Shown here piece after piece: positions 10,225-23,847 of a stretch of 64,000 bases of DNA. Position numbers and translations under genes: made by a program. The DNA comes from Biomphalaria glabrata. Its lineage: Eukaryota > Mollusca > Gastropoda > Planorbidae. The notes beneath the pieces were generated by a model. The model ran no database searches and was not told where the DNA came from. It worked only from the letters and a program-made list of their open reading frames with translations. Position 1 is the stretch's first letter. Each line of letters starts with the position of its first letter. The stretch spans positions 35,516,586 to 35,580,585 of the forward strand of contig NC_074715.1 of the NCBI RefSeq assembly GCF_947242115.1, read 5' to 3'.

Positions 10225-13200
10225 ATGAGTGCTGGACCTCTAGTAGTGGAAATCATTTTCACATGTGCTTTGGCTGCTTTTTTACTCCATCGTTATGGTG
10301 ATCTAAAAAAACAGCACTTATTGATCACAATTTGCTGCTTTATATCATGGTATTTCTCTCTGATGATAATATTTATTCTGCCCCTGGATGTTTCTCTAGT
10401 AAGTAAAATACGATTGTATCTTTATTTCTTTCGTGGTATTATTTAGATTTATATTCAGACTCTTAACATTATTAAGGACGTAACATGTATGCTGGTTTAT
10501 TGCAGACATTTTATAGACAATGTGTATCAGATCATACTACAAAATCAACGACAGTGGCCTACACTACCCTTGTAACCAACAGTTCTCACTTATACAATAT
10601 TACAACTAATCCACAAGCTTATGTTAATAATAATGAAGTAGCCTCCAGCCAGAAAGTTTCAGAGTATGTAGATCATGCTAACAACAGCTGTGAACAACCT
10701 GCATCTTACATACCAGATCAAGTGCTGCCTATTCTCTGGAGAATTATCTATTGGACATCACAGGTTTTAACCTGGTTAGTGCATTGCTATTCACTTTTAT
10801 TCTTATAGTCTTGACCATGTAAAAGGAGCACTAGAAAAAAAAAAAGTGAATTAAATGGCAGCTATCTAATTAATTTTCATGTGTGTTAAAAAAAAATTCG
10901 AATTAAGTTCTTTGGTTGATAAGAAGGCTTTGAAATACAGATGAATGTTGAACAGTGAATTTAATGCATACATAGTAGATTCCCAGCAGTTTAAATATCT
11001 TTTTTAGTGTTTTTTTTTCTTGTGCATTAAAATTCTTAAAATACAATAACGATTTAACGTTTTGTATGATCTTGTTACAGGTTAATTATGCCAATGATGC
11101 AGTCCTATGCTAAAACAGGCGATTTCACAGTGTTAGGGAAAATAAAGTCTGCACTTATTGAAAATGCAATCTTTTATGGAACCTACTTACTTATATTTGG
11201 AATTTGTTTAATTTATGTGGCAGCACATGTTACCATTGATGGGTAATTCAAGTTGTTAAATTGTGTACAAAAGCTATTATTCAAGCCTCATTAAGCTATA
11301 TTAAAATATAGTTATTCATTTAGATAATTATTTCTACATAAAATGCATCACATATTAATTAATTTCAGAGAGAAATTAAAGATAATTGGTGTAACAGCAA
11401 GTAATACCTGGGGTCTATTTGTGTTGGTGTTGATGTTAGGCTATGGTTTGGTTGATGTACCCAGATCACTATGGAACAAATCAAAAAAAGGTTATACATT
11501 GTCAAATACCTATTTTAAAATTGCTAAGTTAAGCACTGAAAAAACTGAAGCTGAAGAAGCATTGGAAGATGTGCTTGAGGTGATTTTTCTTTATTTTTTA
11601 TTTCTTACACCTGATAGATAATATATTTTTGTTTATCTTAAGATTAGGGTTATTATTTTCAGAAATAGATTTTAAATTTAGCATTTCATTGTGCTTAAAC
11701 GTTTGATATTATGCATTAACATTTGATGTGAAATACTTAGCTTATATTTACTTTTTACAGTATTTGAAAACACTTTTTTTTTCAGGAGACTCGGAGAACT
11801 GCTGAAAAAATAAGATATAACCACCCATTAAGAAAACATATGGATACAATATTGACAAAGGTATTGCAATTTTATAATAAATGAGCTTGAAATAGAGAAA
11901 AGAATGTCTTACAATTTTATCTTTGTAAATGTTTTTTTTAATTATTAGTTAATATATGTTACATATCCACTTTTGCAATGAGCAGTCAGCACTTTCCTAA
12001 GTTCTCTTACCAATACAATCCCCCTTTTTTTTTTATTACCAACAGTCTTTTTTAAACATAGCTTTTCCGGTTCTCTTTGTATGTCTGTGTTTTTTTCTGA
12101 TATTTTTGTGTTGCAATTTGAGAACTGCCATGAATTATCTTTGTTTTTGCATTTGAATGGTATGACCTAACAGAATTAAACTTTGTAAAATTTTAAATTT
12201 TTTAGTTTGATCATAACTCTAATATATTAAATAGTATTAGTAATATAAATTGTAAGTTCTCCTTCATCAAAATCAATACTTTCAGTGCCCAGAGAGTACA
12301 CGTCAGTCAGTCAGAGGAAAAAATGATGACTTTGAAGACTTTAATCAGCCACAGGATATTTTGTGTGAAAGTACTCTAGTCAAGCTGCATAAGAAGGTGA
12401 TCAGGTTAGTGTTAAAGGAATCAACTTGCACCTCTCAATGAAAAATCCTGTGGTCGGCTCTGCACGACCTACACCAATCATCCATCATTACTGATCTAAT
12501 GAGCATCTTCAATTAATTATTTTGTATAGCAAATTCCTTATGGTGTTAACTTATAATGACTGCTTTATAGATCCATATGAAAAATGGGTTGTGATTACTG
12601 TGGCTTTTTTTATTCAATTAAAAAACAACATTGAAACCCCCCCCCCCCCCCCCACTTTAAAAAAAAAAAAAAGGACATACTCTACACACAGTAGTTTATC
12701 AAGTGACTACACCCAGACATCTTGATCCTTTTCACATTCACTAGTCAATGAGTAACACTGATACAGTCTGACAGAGTAAGGAACAGTTATGTTTGAGCCT
12801 TAATGAACAGAAGTCATCCACTTTGAGACTTCGATTAATTACAATGGAGCAGGTGACAGTTGTCTTCTAAGGTTTTTCAGACTTTGCTGAGACATTTTTT
12901 GTCTCAAGGTCCTTGGTGCCATATAAATGATGGTACTGGGTATCAGAACTTTTGGGACTGAAATGGCTTATAAAAATCAATTCCTTTATATAATTTTACT
13001 TCTTTTGAATGCGTTATTATTGTTAACAGGAGAAGTCAAATTCAAAGACGCACCAGCATTCTTTGGGCAAATCTAATCAACAATGCACTTGAATGGGAAG
13101 ATATTGATGCAAATATGCAAAACTCAGAGAGGAAATACAGGCACTCTGATTTGACCAAAGGAGTTTATTACTTTCCTTGGATACGAAAAATCTATAATCC

Positions 13201-16200
13201 TGCAATCGGTAATTTTCTTAGTTCATTTTTTTAATATAAATTGGTTTAGTATTGTTTTAAACAATTTAATCAACTTTCCAGTAACAAGTTTTATTAATGA
13301 TATATATATATGCTATGTTATGTGTTGCATTGCATATATTAACATAAAAAAAAAACAGTGTGGCACATAGTACAATCAAATACTGCATTATTTAATTATT
13401 CAGAGAATTGCCAAACAGTTCAAAACCTGAACTTTTTCTTTTTATTAAGTAAACTGCTAGTTGATTGCATGGCATTTCAATAAATAATTCTGAATATTAC
13501 TATTAGCATACATGAATTGTTAAAATGACTTTGTAATACATCTCTGTGAAGATGTGCTTGTAGAAAAATCCAAATAACACTAACTGTAACTGATCACCTC
13601 TCCATTCATTGATACACAATTTACTTAATTCTAAATTGAATTAGCTGAATGTGAGGTAATAACTGGGCAACTCAGCAACTGTTGAAGTAAAAGCATAGTC
13701 AACACCATCAGCATTGGTGATAAAAGGCAGAACAAATAGTATGCCCCTACAGCAACTTAAGCTGTGGCAATTAAAATCTACATCAACTGTAGCTAAGGGA
13801 ACCAAAGGACATTTTGTTGATGACAAGCACTGTTATCATTTTTAATCATTTGAGCTCTAAAAAATATAAGGCACTCTAAAATATTATACATAAGTAGAGT
13901 TTGTATTGCATTTTTAAAAATTACTATTTTTATGTTTTTCACTCCAACTGTCCTATTTACTAAGCCTATAGACCCATGAGAATCAGCCCAAGCATTTTAG
14001 AACAGGTGTTATGCTTATTTAGTTACTGGTATTCACAAATTAAAAACTTTCTTGGCTTTTACTTTCTCAGTTTAGTTAAAGAAAATGCTTAATGTTGTAC
14101 TTTTTAGAATGGTACTGGATATGCTTGGTGAGACCCTATGTATATATGGTGGGAGCAGGAGTACTAACTATTGTCTCCTTCATGGTTGTCTGGTCTGAGT
14201 GCTTATTCTTTATAAAGGAACCAGTACTCTCACTGTTTGCTGTGTTTATCAATCTGGCAAGGGAAAACTATGACTATGTTTATATTGAGGTGAGTATGAG
14301 AAATAAATCTTTATTTTCTTTCATTATAATTTTACTTCTTGTGCTCATTTTCAAAACTGTTCCTTTATCAAACACATTTCAGTTTTAGGGTGAAGGAAGC
14401 AAAGTGAAAAAAGAATCCCTTTTTTTTTTTTTTTTTCAAATATTTTTTATTTTAGAACATTTCCAATGACCTAAAATTAGGATGAGTGAGGCCACTTCCA
14501 CGTTCTCAAATATTGTTTCAGCATAAACACAGACACAACTTTTACAAAAAAAAAATACAATAGATACTATTGCACTTAACCATTGAAGTTAAATTAAAAA
14601 TTAGCATAATATCAATACAGTAAGTACTCAAGTAAATATTACATCCAGAACATTTTAAACAAATAAAACAGTACTGACATGTACTCTCTTGGCCATTGAC
14701 ACACATTGTTTGAGTTGAGTTAGTTTTACTCTTTGATTTTTGATATACTGCTAGGGTTGTTTCCTATATCTTTTAGAAAATGATCATGTAAACATTCACC
14801 AAGATACCCCATTCTTCCCCTCCCCCTTTCCCAACTGGTCCAGACAGGTGATAGGATCATTAGCTCATTGGGAAAGCTAAACAAAAAATGTCTAATCGCA
14901 GATTTATTATGTCAAAGTCGTTCATAACTATAATTATCATCTTATTTATTACAGGTGTTACTTCAAAAAAGAAGATATTTATGTCCTATGCATGTCATGC
15001 ATGTTAATCAATGACTTAAACTCTGCTAAGTGCTAAGTTGTTAGTTTTCCAGGCTGATTCAGGCAACCCATTCCATTCTCTAATGGCACTAGGAAAGAAG
15101 GAGCACTTGTATGAATTTGCTTTAGCTTATAGAATAAGAAATGTGCATTTATCTTTGTGGCTTTCTGATTTCTATTATGAATCAATATTTTGGTCCCTGT
15201 ATGTGCACATTTTCTCTACTATGTAACACTCAAGATTCCTTGTTCATATTATTTCACCAGTCACACGCATTCTACAGTTCTACTCACACAAGTCATACAC
15301 ATATATATCCTGTTTGTAAAAAAAAACAACATGTTCCCAGTATATCACTGCTGTATAGCATTTTTTTTATTAATCATAATGTTTTACATTTCAGCTGGCT
15401 TCAGTCCTGACTATAGCATACCTTTGCTTCTGTGCATATTTCAGTGTGTTTAAGATCAGAGTTCTCAATCTGTATTACATTGCTCCACACCATCAGACCA
15501 ATGAACATAGTTTAATATTTATTGGCATGTAAGTTGCTTGTTTAGACAAATTAGAGTTAACATTGTCCTTTTTTATTATATTCAAGGTTTTCTAGCTTAC
15601 CAGCTATTAGAGCTTTCTCATTCAGGTTTGTTTTTTTTCCTTCTAAGGATGTTATGCCGTTTAACACCACCAATGTGTCTGAATTTCCTTGGCTTAATTC
15701 ATTTGGACAGTCATATTATTCAAGATAAGAAAATTGAAGAAACGTCTTATACTAGAGTGAGTTTTGTTAATATCAAAAAGTGGGTTCATTTTGTTCATTT
15801 GTTCTAAAACAAGTCTATAATTCATTAGGTAATTTGAATTGATAGTATTTATCTTCTAAATGATGTGGAAATATAAAACCTAATTTAATGTAATTTTTTT
15901 ATGTTTACAGATTATGGGTCACATGGATGTAATTGCTATTATTTCCAATGGCTTCAATATTTACTTCCCAATCCTGATTGTGTTACTTTGTATATGTACC
16001 TACTTCCACCTTGGAAATCGTATTCTCAGTGCTATGGGATTTCAGCAGTTTATCGGAGATGATGATATGACCCAAGAGTTGATAAATGAAGGAAAAGAGT
16101 TGGTTGCTAGAGGTGAATATCCAATTAAAATTATCCTTATAAATTGTTTCTAATTTTCTTCTATATTAAAAAAACACTACAAAACATTAACATAAATGAA

Positions 16201-16795
16201 AAGTTATTACTATTATATTTGTTTGTTGTTTCTTTTTAGAAAAAAGAAAAATGGAAAGAAAAAATGATGCTGAAGCAAGAAGAAAAACTTGGACTGAAAG
16301 ATTTGGTGAAGCTTCATCTAACAAGGATGTTCCATTATCTGCTGAAAGAAGAGGTTATTATTCAGCTTTCCTTTTAAATATTGTCTTAGTTCATTTTGAG
16401 AAGTCTTCAGTGCTTCATTTTAGTGTTACTACATTGTTAAACTTGTTAGGTTGGACTTTTAAATATGTTGACATTTCTGTATAGTTTTGACTTGATAACG
16501 AATAACTTTTCTTTACTGTTTTAATATAAAATTTTACATCTTGCTGGTATCTATTTTCTCAGAACGCTACACTGTGCCACGAAGTCCAGATGAGGATGAC
16601 CGCTCAGAGCTTTTAAGATCTATTGAGCCTGTAGATTTCAGAGAAGATGCAGAAGATGGTTTGTATGCTGGAGGCCAAAACTATGGAAGGGGAATGAATA
16701 GAAATGAAAATGGAGGATATCAGTCCAGATTGTCAAGACCAACCAGCAGTCGCCCCTCTGGAAGGGCACCAAAAGGAATTTTTGATGATGTGTGA
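10225..16795 (+). CDS. LMBRD2: LMBR1 domain-containing protein 2 (multi-exon gene)
   Basis: Complete gene, 13 coding exons: 10225-10398, 10506-10774, 11081-11242, 11369-11579, 11786-11860, 12286-12404, 13030-13208, 14108-14289, 15395-15528, 15648-15756, 15911-16112, 16240-16353, 16563-16795. All introns are GT-AG and phases match throughout, giving 2163 nt or 720 residues (human about 695). The start is the first ATG after a splice acceptor and encodes [12 protein letters not shown], as in vertebrate LMBRD2. Family landmarks: an N-terminal membrane pair with [60 protein letters not shown]; a cytosolic charged loop (residues about 260-400); [34 protein letters not shown]; and the conserved end IFDDV. 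LMBRD2 is a polytopic membrane protein linked in mammals to G-protein-coupled receptor signalling (established). Its role here is inferred by orthology. Confidence 0.95.
14953..15185 (-). repeat. Old LINE 3'-end fragment in LMBRD2 intron 8
   Basis: On the minus strand this matches the last 230 bases of the LINE at 3508-6160: the block before and through GGAATGGGTTGCCTGA, the AAGTCATTG-TTAA block, and the terminal TCTTCTTTTTTGAAGTAAC. It is more diverged than the other copies, with small indels, so it is older. Confidence 0.8.
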
Positions 16796-19700
16796 TGCCC
16801 AAGCACAAAATCCTCATTCAGACATCATTAAACTTATGTTTGACTATGACTATTACTACAGCATTTCAGAGTTTGTATTACTAATATTAGTTGTGAATTT
16901 ACATTAGTTGTGAATTAATACATTTTAAATAGATTTAACATATGAAGTGTCCATGGTATTCATGTTCTATGTTTACTGTAATATTGCAGAAATTATTATT
17001 GTTACATAAATTAAATATAGATATTGGAATAATAGCAAAAAAAAAAAAAAAAAAGAACAGGTATGATAACTTTAATTGACTGAAATTTAAAAACTTAAAA
17101 ATTCAGTTATCTTTTTTTTTTTCACTTTTTGTGACTATTACGGTACTGTCTTCTTTCCATGGACTCTTCAAATGAAATTGAAAAAATTCTTTTCATAATT
17201 GTAACCAATGTAAAACAAATGTCTACCGTATATAAAATGTAAAATCTTTATCAAATGCAATACGTTGAAGTGAACTGTAATAGATGAAGCGATTGTATCT
17301 CCAACAAGGAATTTATTGTTTATTAGTTTGTGTGTGTGAGTGCAAAATGTTATTAATTTGTCTCTGTAAATATTTATTTGGGTAAAATATTATTATTTAA
17401 TTTGCTGTGTGTCTAAAGGAACATTCCTTTTAGTTTTGAATAATTTAATATATTTTTAGATACATATGTTGTTAATATTGTTAATGTTCAGCAAACGGTT
17501 AATATTTTTTTTTGTTTAACTTTTTTATTTTTATTGTGGATGATACTGAAATATAGTTTGATTGTTTAAATGTAAAATCTCATTCCAATAACAAAAATTC
17601 CTTTTTTTTTTGTGTACACAATTTTTTTTAGTTTTTCTTTTTCATTGTGTATATTATCTTGACTAATGTTGACTAATATAAATATATAGATATAAAAATC
17701 ATTTGGAAGTATGTTTAAATGGTTAATGTGAGAATCCAGGATATTTTTTTGGGGGGAAACTAAATATAAAACTCTTAGCTTAATTTTATTTGACTTAATT
17801 TTATGTTAGATCAAAATATTGTAATGTATTTATTACATTGTGCTATTTAAAAATATTTCTGATAGTTACATAAATTATAAATTGTTAATCACAACAAAAA
17901 CTTTTTTTAGTGTTAGAATTTCTTTTATCTTAGATTACAGATTTATTCACCTAGACAAATAGTTATGGTGCAAAGTATATATATTTATTTTTAACTTCTT
18001 CTTTTTGATACAAATGGTCACATTTAACATTCATCTAAATGTGGTTGGTTGGTCATTGATTTGAATTTGTAGCTCCAGACAGCTAATACAACTAAACTGA
18101 TGGCATATTAAATTCTTAGTATAAAACTTTAAATAAACTTGAACAGACTTCTTTTTAAACAAACTATAATGTTTATTTAGAAATATACATAGATATAACT
18201 TGAAATGAGGTATAGATCTAATAGTAACAAAATGAAATATTTAAACAAAATCTCATTCACTACAATTACTTGTCTTAACTGTCTCAAATCTGTGATATGT
18301 CTCCCATTCAACTATCCCCACGTGACTTCTATTAACATGAATTATGACAGACTGTGTGGTGGTTTCATCAAAAGTAGCTGCTTCCTTTCCTCATCGTTAC
18401 CTTAGAAACACATACAATTGCTCCATAACCCTAAGTATTTAAATTATACTTTCCAAAAAAATTATTGTATTTAGAATGATCAATTAATTGATTTCTTTCA
18501 TTTGTATTATATGTGGCTTGTGAGTACATACTTAACTTCCTGTTTCTAGTTGATTACCAAAAATTGAAAAAAAAAAAAAGATCTTTATTGTTGAAATCCT
18601 TTATTGTCATTCTTTTAAGACAATTCATCTCCATGATCTCATTGTGTTTTGTTTTTGTTGATATTTCTACTTTTTTTTTTTTTTAAACTGATCTATTTAG
18701 TTGAGGAGGCTGAGCTTTACGTAAAGTGCTTGGTTTCTGAATCAGTAGTCCCGGGTTTGAATCCTGGTAAAGACTGGTATTTTTAATTTCGGGATCTTTG
18801 GGCGCCTATGAGTCCACCCAGCTCTAATGGGTACCTGACATTAGTTGGGGAAAAGTATAGTATAACCACATGACACCCTCGTAAACCGCAGGCCACAGAA
18901 ACAGCTGGCCTTTACATCATATGCCCTATAGACCACAAGGTCTGAAAGGGGAACTTATTTCTTAAGTTTCTTAAAGGTTTATCTTTCAGTGTCATGCTAA
19001 CAACTGTACATCCAGCACTTTCTTCTCCTCAGCTTTTGACTTGGCAAATTTGTATAAATTCAAAATGCAAATATTTTTTTATATATGTAGATCAGGCCTC
19101 AGGTGTAAGTCTTATTTGAGATTATTTTTTTGGCTGCAAGCAGTATGTGTAATTCACTTAACAATTTTGAGTTGGTGCTTACATTATTTCTACTTTTGAA
19201 CTCATTGTAAATAAATCAGTTTTGTCATGTATTCAACTTTTTTTTTTATTATGTGATCATTGTAAATGTTCTCACTCATAGGCTACAGCAGCTGTCATTG
19301 CACTGAGTGTCAGCCTGAAACACAAGTTTTTGTTTTAAGTGTTAGTAAACAAATGTGTTGTTGTTTTTTTCCATAGGATCTATAATTTTAGTAATTGATT
19401 GTGATATTTAATTTACTCTGATGAAGTTTTCTTTAGCATTATAAAAAAATCCTATGTTGACTTTATATTTATACTCAAAGTTCTTCATTGGCAAACAATC
19501 AATCAACCAAAATTAGTGCTTATAAGAGTTAAGTTTAAAATGTCTATGTCAGAGATTCTGATTGTTACATTGGAGATATTGGTAAAATTTAAAAAAAAGA
19601 AGCACATTTGATAAATATGGTACTTTTCATAAGCAAAAATTACTGCTCTAAAATATGTAAATGTACAAAAGCTTTAGGTCAGTAATTTTTAGACCTATTG

Positions 19701-20050
19701 TATGATAAGGAACACCATCTGGTAACAAAAGTTTATAGATGCTGAAAACTAACTGTAGCTAGCATTTTTCTTTTGTTGTTTCTTATTCTTTTTTTTTTTT
19801 TAAACCTAATTTTGCATTAGCTCAGATTTAATATACATTTCAATGTGTATCCCATTTCATTTAACAAACAATAATTATTTGTATGTGTAGGCTTACATGT
19901 TTATTGAGTCTTTGCTAAATGGAGATACGTAGTAATACTTAGAAGCTATTGTGGTTTATGTATTTTACACTGGTGGGATGTGTATAAAATATTTATTATC
20001 TATGGCATAATTTACTATATTCAGTTGTATTGAAAATAAAATTTTCATTT
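16796..20050 (+). other. LMBRD2 3' UTR candidates and downstream AT-rich DNA
   Basis: A proximal poly(A) signal candidate, ATTAAA, lies at 17010-17015, followed by a genomic A-run at 17037-17054. A distal candidate, AATAAA at 20035-20040, sits in the typical context GAAAATAAAATTTTCATTTT. Which is used cannot be decided from sequence. Apart from a SINE at 18701-18956 no gene is visible. Confidence 0.4.
18701..18956 (+). repeat. tRNA-derived SINE, copy 1 (sense)
   Basis: The head is tRNA-like, with a B-box GGGTTTGAATCC at about 18754. The body includes GAGTCCACCCAGCTCTAATG and GGTACCTGACATTAGTTGGG, and the 3' part includes CACATGACACCCTCGT and AGGTCTGAAAGGGGAACTT. Four further copies lie in this window, all in the opposite orientation. 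Confidence 0.85.
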
Positions 20051-21728
20051 TATACACAAAAAATACAAAATATTTCCGTGAGTTTAAATTGTTTTATAGC
20101 TTACAAAAATTATTAATTGTTACCAAAATACAACATTTATTTATCCATTATGTAGTGTGTTTCTATTTGGATAAGACATTCCTTTTCAAAGATACTGTTT
20201 TCTTTATTGTTGACCCTGTTGCTTAGGTACTCAATGCTTTGCCTATCTTTTTTTTTTAAATATTGTCTCATAGATTATAAAGTCTATAATTTCTCCTTTT
20301 TTAGTTTTCTAATTGAAGATTACTTTGAAATGGCTTGTGTTTATGTATTGACAAACATAACCCAATCACCAAAGTCCTTTACTGTTATCAGTTTTGCTAT
20401 TACCAATGTCACTAGACTAAAAAATTAAGCTTAGAATTCATCAATTTTTGTTTTGAAAAGGGTTGCCTTTCATCTTCATGATACATTGAGCAATGCCAAT
20501 GAATTGCAAACAAATCCCTCACTACGGTACATATTTCTCACTGCCTCTTGCCAGTTATAGAAACAAATCAGGCTTGTTATGAATTGTTTTAAGAGCCTTG
20601 AATGGAGACTATAGCTGGAAAGTTCTGCCTGCATAACAACTCTCCACCCTGCCCCTCTAAATGCAGATGATTTCAAAGGTAGGTAAGAAACTTGTTAGGT
20701 TTGGTATCAGAGGTGTTGCATAATCGGCTAGTGTGTAGCACCTGACTCTTTTGTTTATTTTTCATCTTGATTTACCCCTGAAACCTTTTCATTGTTAGAA
20801 TTTGGCTCCATAAAAAGGCTTTGGAGCATCAAATTTAGAGCATTAAGATAAAATGTCCTAACCTTGGTCAAAGATGAATTAGAAAAAAATATTGTACTAA
20901 ATTGTCAAAAGTAAGGTATTTTATGTACTAGCAATGCCACAAGAGAGGACTTGAAAAAAGTCTTCGGTGTGAAACAAAAGTCTGGGGGCAAACATTTAAA
21001 AGAGAAGCTCACTGTGAAATTTTGTGAACGGGTCTGAAGGTGTACTAGATCAAGTCAGTCGGCTGCTAAAATATGCCTACAAATAATGGGATGAGGACAA
21101 GTGCATACAGTATATAGATATATTATAATTCAGAAAGAGGGTAGCCTATTTAAAGTTGATTAGAGCACAACATAGGGTAAGTGCAACAACACAATGTGTA
21201 TGGTAAATCAATACATTTGTAAATAATTTTAGTACTTAGGTGCTGCTGTTATTAGTCTATATAATATATATGCTACATGTGTTTATTCACAATTTGCCTC
21301 GACACTAAAAGCGTCAAACTCCATTTACTTATTACTTGTGCTACCAATGAAAGAGATAAGAAATAGGATTCTGTAGTGCTTAAAAGGGCAATAAATATTT
21401 TATTTTTTTTTACAAATAAATAGCTTTTTAATACTTCTGCATTATGTACACAAGTCCAAAAAATCGGGTTAAAAAAAATTCTAGTAAAAATTTCGCACTT
21501 ATTTTAATTTATTCATATTCATGATATTGAATTGCGCTAATTGCGGGTGGTTAGCTAAGTTGTTAATTGTTAGAGCATCGCGCAAATAACGCGAATGTCG
21601 AGGATTTAATCCGAATACTGGCTAATTTTGCATCATTATTTTTCAATGACAATATATGAATCTTTTGTTTCTAGATCTAGGTCTAGGCTAGGATAGATTA
21701 GACTCTCTATAGATCTAATACTTTAGAC
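20051..21728. other. AT-rich intergenic DNA
   Basis: Short ORFs only (for example 20476-20676 on the minus strand), none recognised. It contains a tRNA-like pseudogene at 21545-21623 and a short TAGATCTAGG island at 21670-21728 that received the next hAT. Confidence 0.5.
21545..21623 (+). pseudogene. tRNA-Ile(AAT)-like pseudogene
   Basis: The sequence lines up with eukaryotic tRNA-Ile: a GGTTAGCTAAGTTG A-box region, GTTAGAGCATCGCGC, anticodon-loop AAATAACGCG, then a decayed T arm GAGGATTTAATCCG and an acceptor-like ATACTGGCT. Relative to the usual tRNA there is a small insertion in the D loop, and the B-box has lost its TTCGA core. A functional tRNA is unlikely; it may be the head of a decayed SINE. 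Confidence 0.6.
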
Positions 21729-23847
21729 CAGTGTTTCTCAAACTTTTTTGTCTGGTGGCACAGGAAAAAAACTACAAAAATATCGCGGCACACCACGAAG
21801 AGCAACAATTGTTTTATAATAAAAATAACAACAAATTATACCTGTTTTTAAGTATTACATTTAATGTGAAGGGTGTGTTTGTTTTTGAGAGCAAATGGGA
21901 TCTAATCGAGACTCCAGAGTTGGCAAACAAACTCGCATTTCATCGTCTATTGTAAGCATTTCTCTTTTGTTAGACTTGATTTCAGACAGTGCTGAAAATC
22001 CAAACTCACAATGAAGATGCAAATGGAAGAATTATTTTAATTGCTTTTAAACTGATTGCAGGATATAATTTGTTAATTGAAAAACACATCCAGGCTTTTC
22101 TCGGCAAAACTTGTCTTAAGAACTGAATCGTTTTTTAAATCAATGAGCTGTTCTGCTTCTTCAGTTGTCAGATTGTAGCTTCATTGTTTCCTAATGGATA
22201 GCTGACCCATCCATATTCATTACTCCTAACTGTTGGAAAGTAATGCTGCAATGCTGACTGCAGGTGTGTCAATGTGTCCAGAATTTCGGGGGTGATTTCT
22301 TTATTTGAAGCACATTCATAGTAAGTAGGAAAGCAGTCCTTTCAAGATCTTACTTTGCCACAAAGACTAATTTTCACCAAATGTCTTCAGTTTTGAGGAT
22401 GCAGTGATGAAGGTTTCCGATGGTCCTTGAAGACTTAAATTCAATGAATTTAATTTGTCAAATAAATAAGAGAGAAATGTCGCCTTAACCTCAGATCTCG
22501 TCATGAATAGAAAATACAAAGTCTTTTTTTTCAGCCTCCAAGAATGAAATCAGCTCAACCTTGAGTTGGACAACACGCTTTAACACTTTTCCCCCTGGAG
22601 AGCCAACGAACGTTGTAGTCTGAATCCATTGCTTCACAGAGCTGAGAGAAACGTCGGGATGCAAGAGGTCGAGATTTTATGAAGTTTACAACTTCAATCA
22701 CTTGGTTCAGAACAGACATCAAATCTTTCGGCAAAGATTTGAAGGCAAGGGCCTCTATGTGGATCATGCAGTGAACAACTAATACATTTGGATTTTCTTG
22801 ACGCACAAGAGTGACGAATTGTACATTGTACCTTCGTTTGGTTCCTTGCTTTTCATTTGACACTTTCGCAGATTCATTCTTGCTAACGTATTTCTCCATG
22901 GATAACAATGAATCATGCTTATTGATAATTTGTTATTAGTAGCATACACCAATTTACATGAAACACATCGCTTATTATTATCGTTACCAATTCAAGAACT
23001 GTTGTGCGTCTGCTAAGGAGGCATACATTTGAGCCTTATAATAATATATAATAACATTGTTATAAACCTGGTGGTGGCACAAATGGGGGTAGTGGTGTGT
23101 GTGTGTAGTCAGCCGACGCAAATCGCCCCAGGCCAGCCCTAGACGAGCGGTCAACCGTGACGAGCTACGATGGTCAGCCGAGACGAGTGTCAACACGGCG
23201 GTTCGGGAAGGATCGACGGCGGTCCGGGAAGGATCGACGTTGTGAACAGAGCTCAGGAGCGTCACGAGAGTTGTAGTCATCTGACCACCTAGAAACGTCG
23301 AGCGGCGTTCTGTCCGGTTCGAGAAGGCCAGTAGGGACCCTATATAAAGAGCGAAGGTATCAGAGACCAGTCAGTCACAACTTCCCGATCTACAGTTCGT
23401 TACAACGGCTTAGTACCAGTCCAAGGCGAGACAGAGAGACCAGTGCACGAGTTGATACGGCGGATAGATATTTGTACAGTCTTGTGTTACGTGCTGCCAA
23501 TTGTACAGTATTGGCTGTTATTTATCGACATTAAACCATTACGTTATTTTGAAGCCCAGAGTTGTCAAGTTCTTTAAGTTGGTGGTGTAAGGTGCAGTTT
23601 GCAGAGAGCCTGGATAGAGAGATACGTAACAATATATTTATAGTAGGCCTACACAATTCCATAACCTGAATAGCTAACACCCACTTCCGTCAATATGGAG
23701 CGATGGTCGTTGTAAATGGAGATGTCATTCCTATTAAAATAAAAATTTAATAGTAGGCAGACCTGTGCAACGCTGCACGTGTGGCGTTCTGAAACCTCTC
23801 GCGGCACACCAGCAAATCTTCGACGGCACACAGTTTGAGAAACACTG
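21729..23847 (-). mobile_element. hAT DNA transposon, ZBED5/SCAND3-like transposase remnant
   Basis: The left end is CAGTGTTTCTCAAAC and the right end its exact inverse, GTTTGAGAAACACTG. The target duplication is CTTTAGAC / CTCTAGAC, one mismatch in eight. Subterminal GCGGCACACCA is also inverted between the ends. On the minus strand 22555-22908 encodes VVHCMIHIEALAFKSLPKDL, VVNFIKSRPLASRRFSQLCE and VRWLSRGK, the hallmarks of ZBED5/SCAND3-type hAT transposases. N- and C-terminal regions are shredded or missing, and a solo LTR sits at 23058-23631, so it is an old, dead copy. Confidence 0.9.
23058..23631 (+). mobile_element. Solo LTR of an LTR retrotransposon, nested in a hAT
   Basis: A 574-bp unit starting TGTTATAAAC and ending ACGTAACA, with none of the element's coding sequence beside it. 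It has a TATA box (CTATATAAAGAG, about 23340) and ATTAAA about 190 bp downstream, the layout of an LTR promoter and poly(A) region. It is much more GC-rich than its surroundings. Flanks are ACAT / ATAT, compatible with a 4-bp target duplication with one change. Its last 130 bases resemble the end of the LTR at 28387-28868, so the two are related families (probably Ty3/gypsy, inferred). Confidence 0.7.

Noticed and set aside
13641-13826. 61-residue minus-strand ORF in LMBRD2 intron 7
   Set aside because: Short and unrecognised, with no supporting context.
22555-22908. Host ZBED5-like gene
   Set aside because: Enclosed by CAGTGTTTCTCAAAC inverted repeats with a target duplication, and fragmentary.
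22984-23280. 98-residue minus-strand ORF at the LTR start
   Set aside because: Overlaps the solo LTR antisense to its TATA box; low complexity with a duplicated DPSRTAV piece and no family match.
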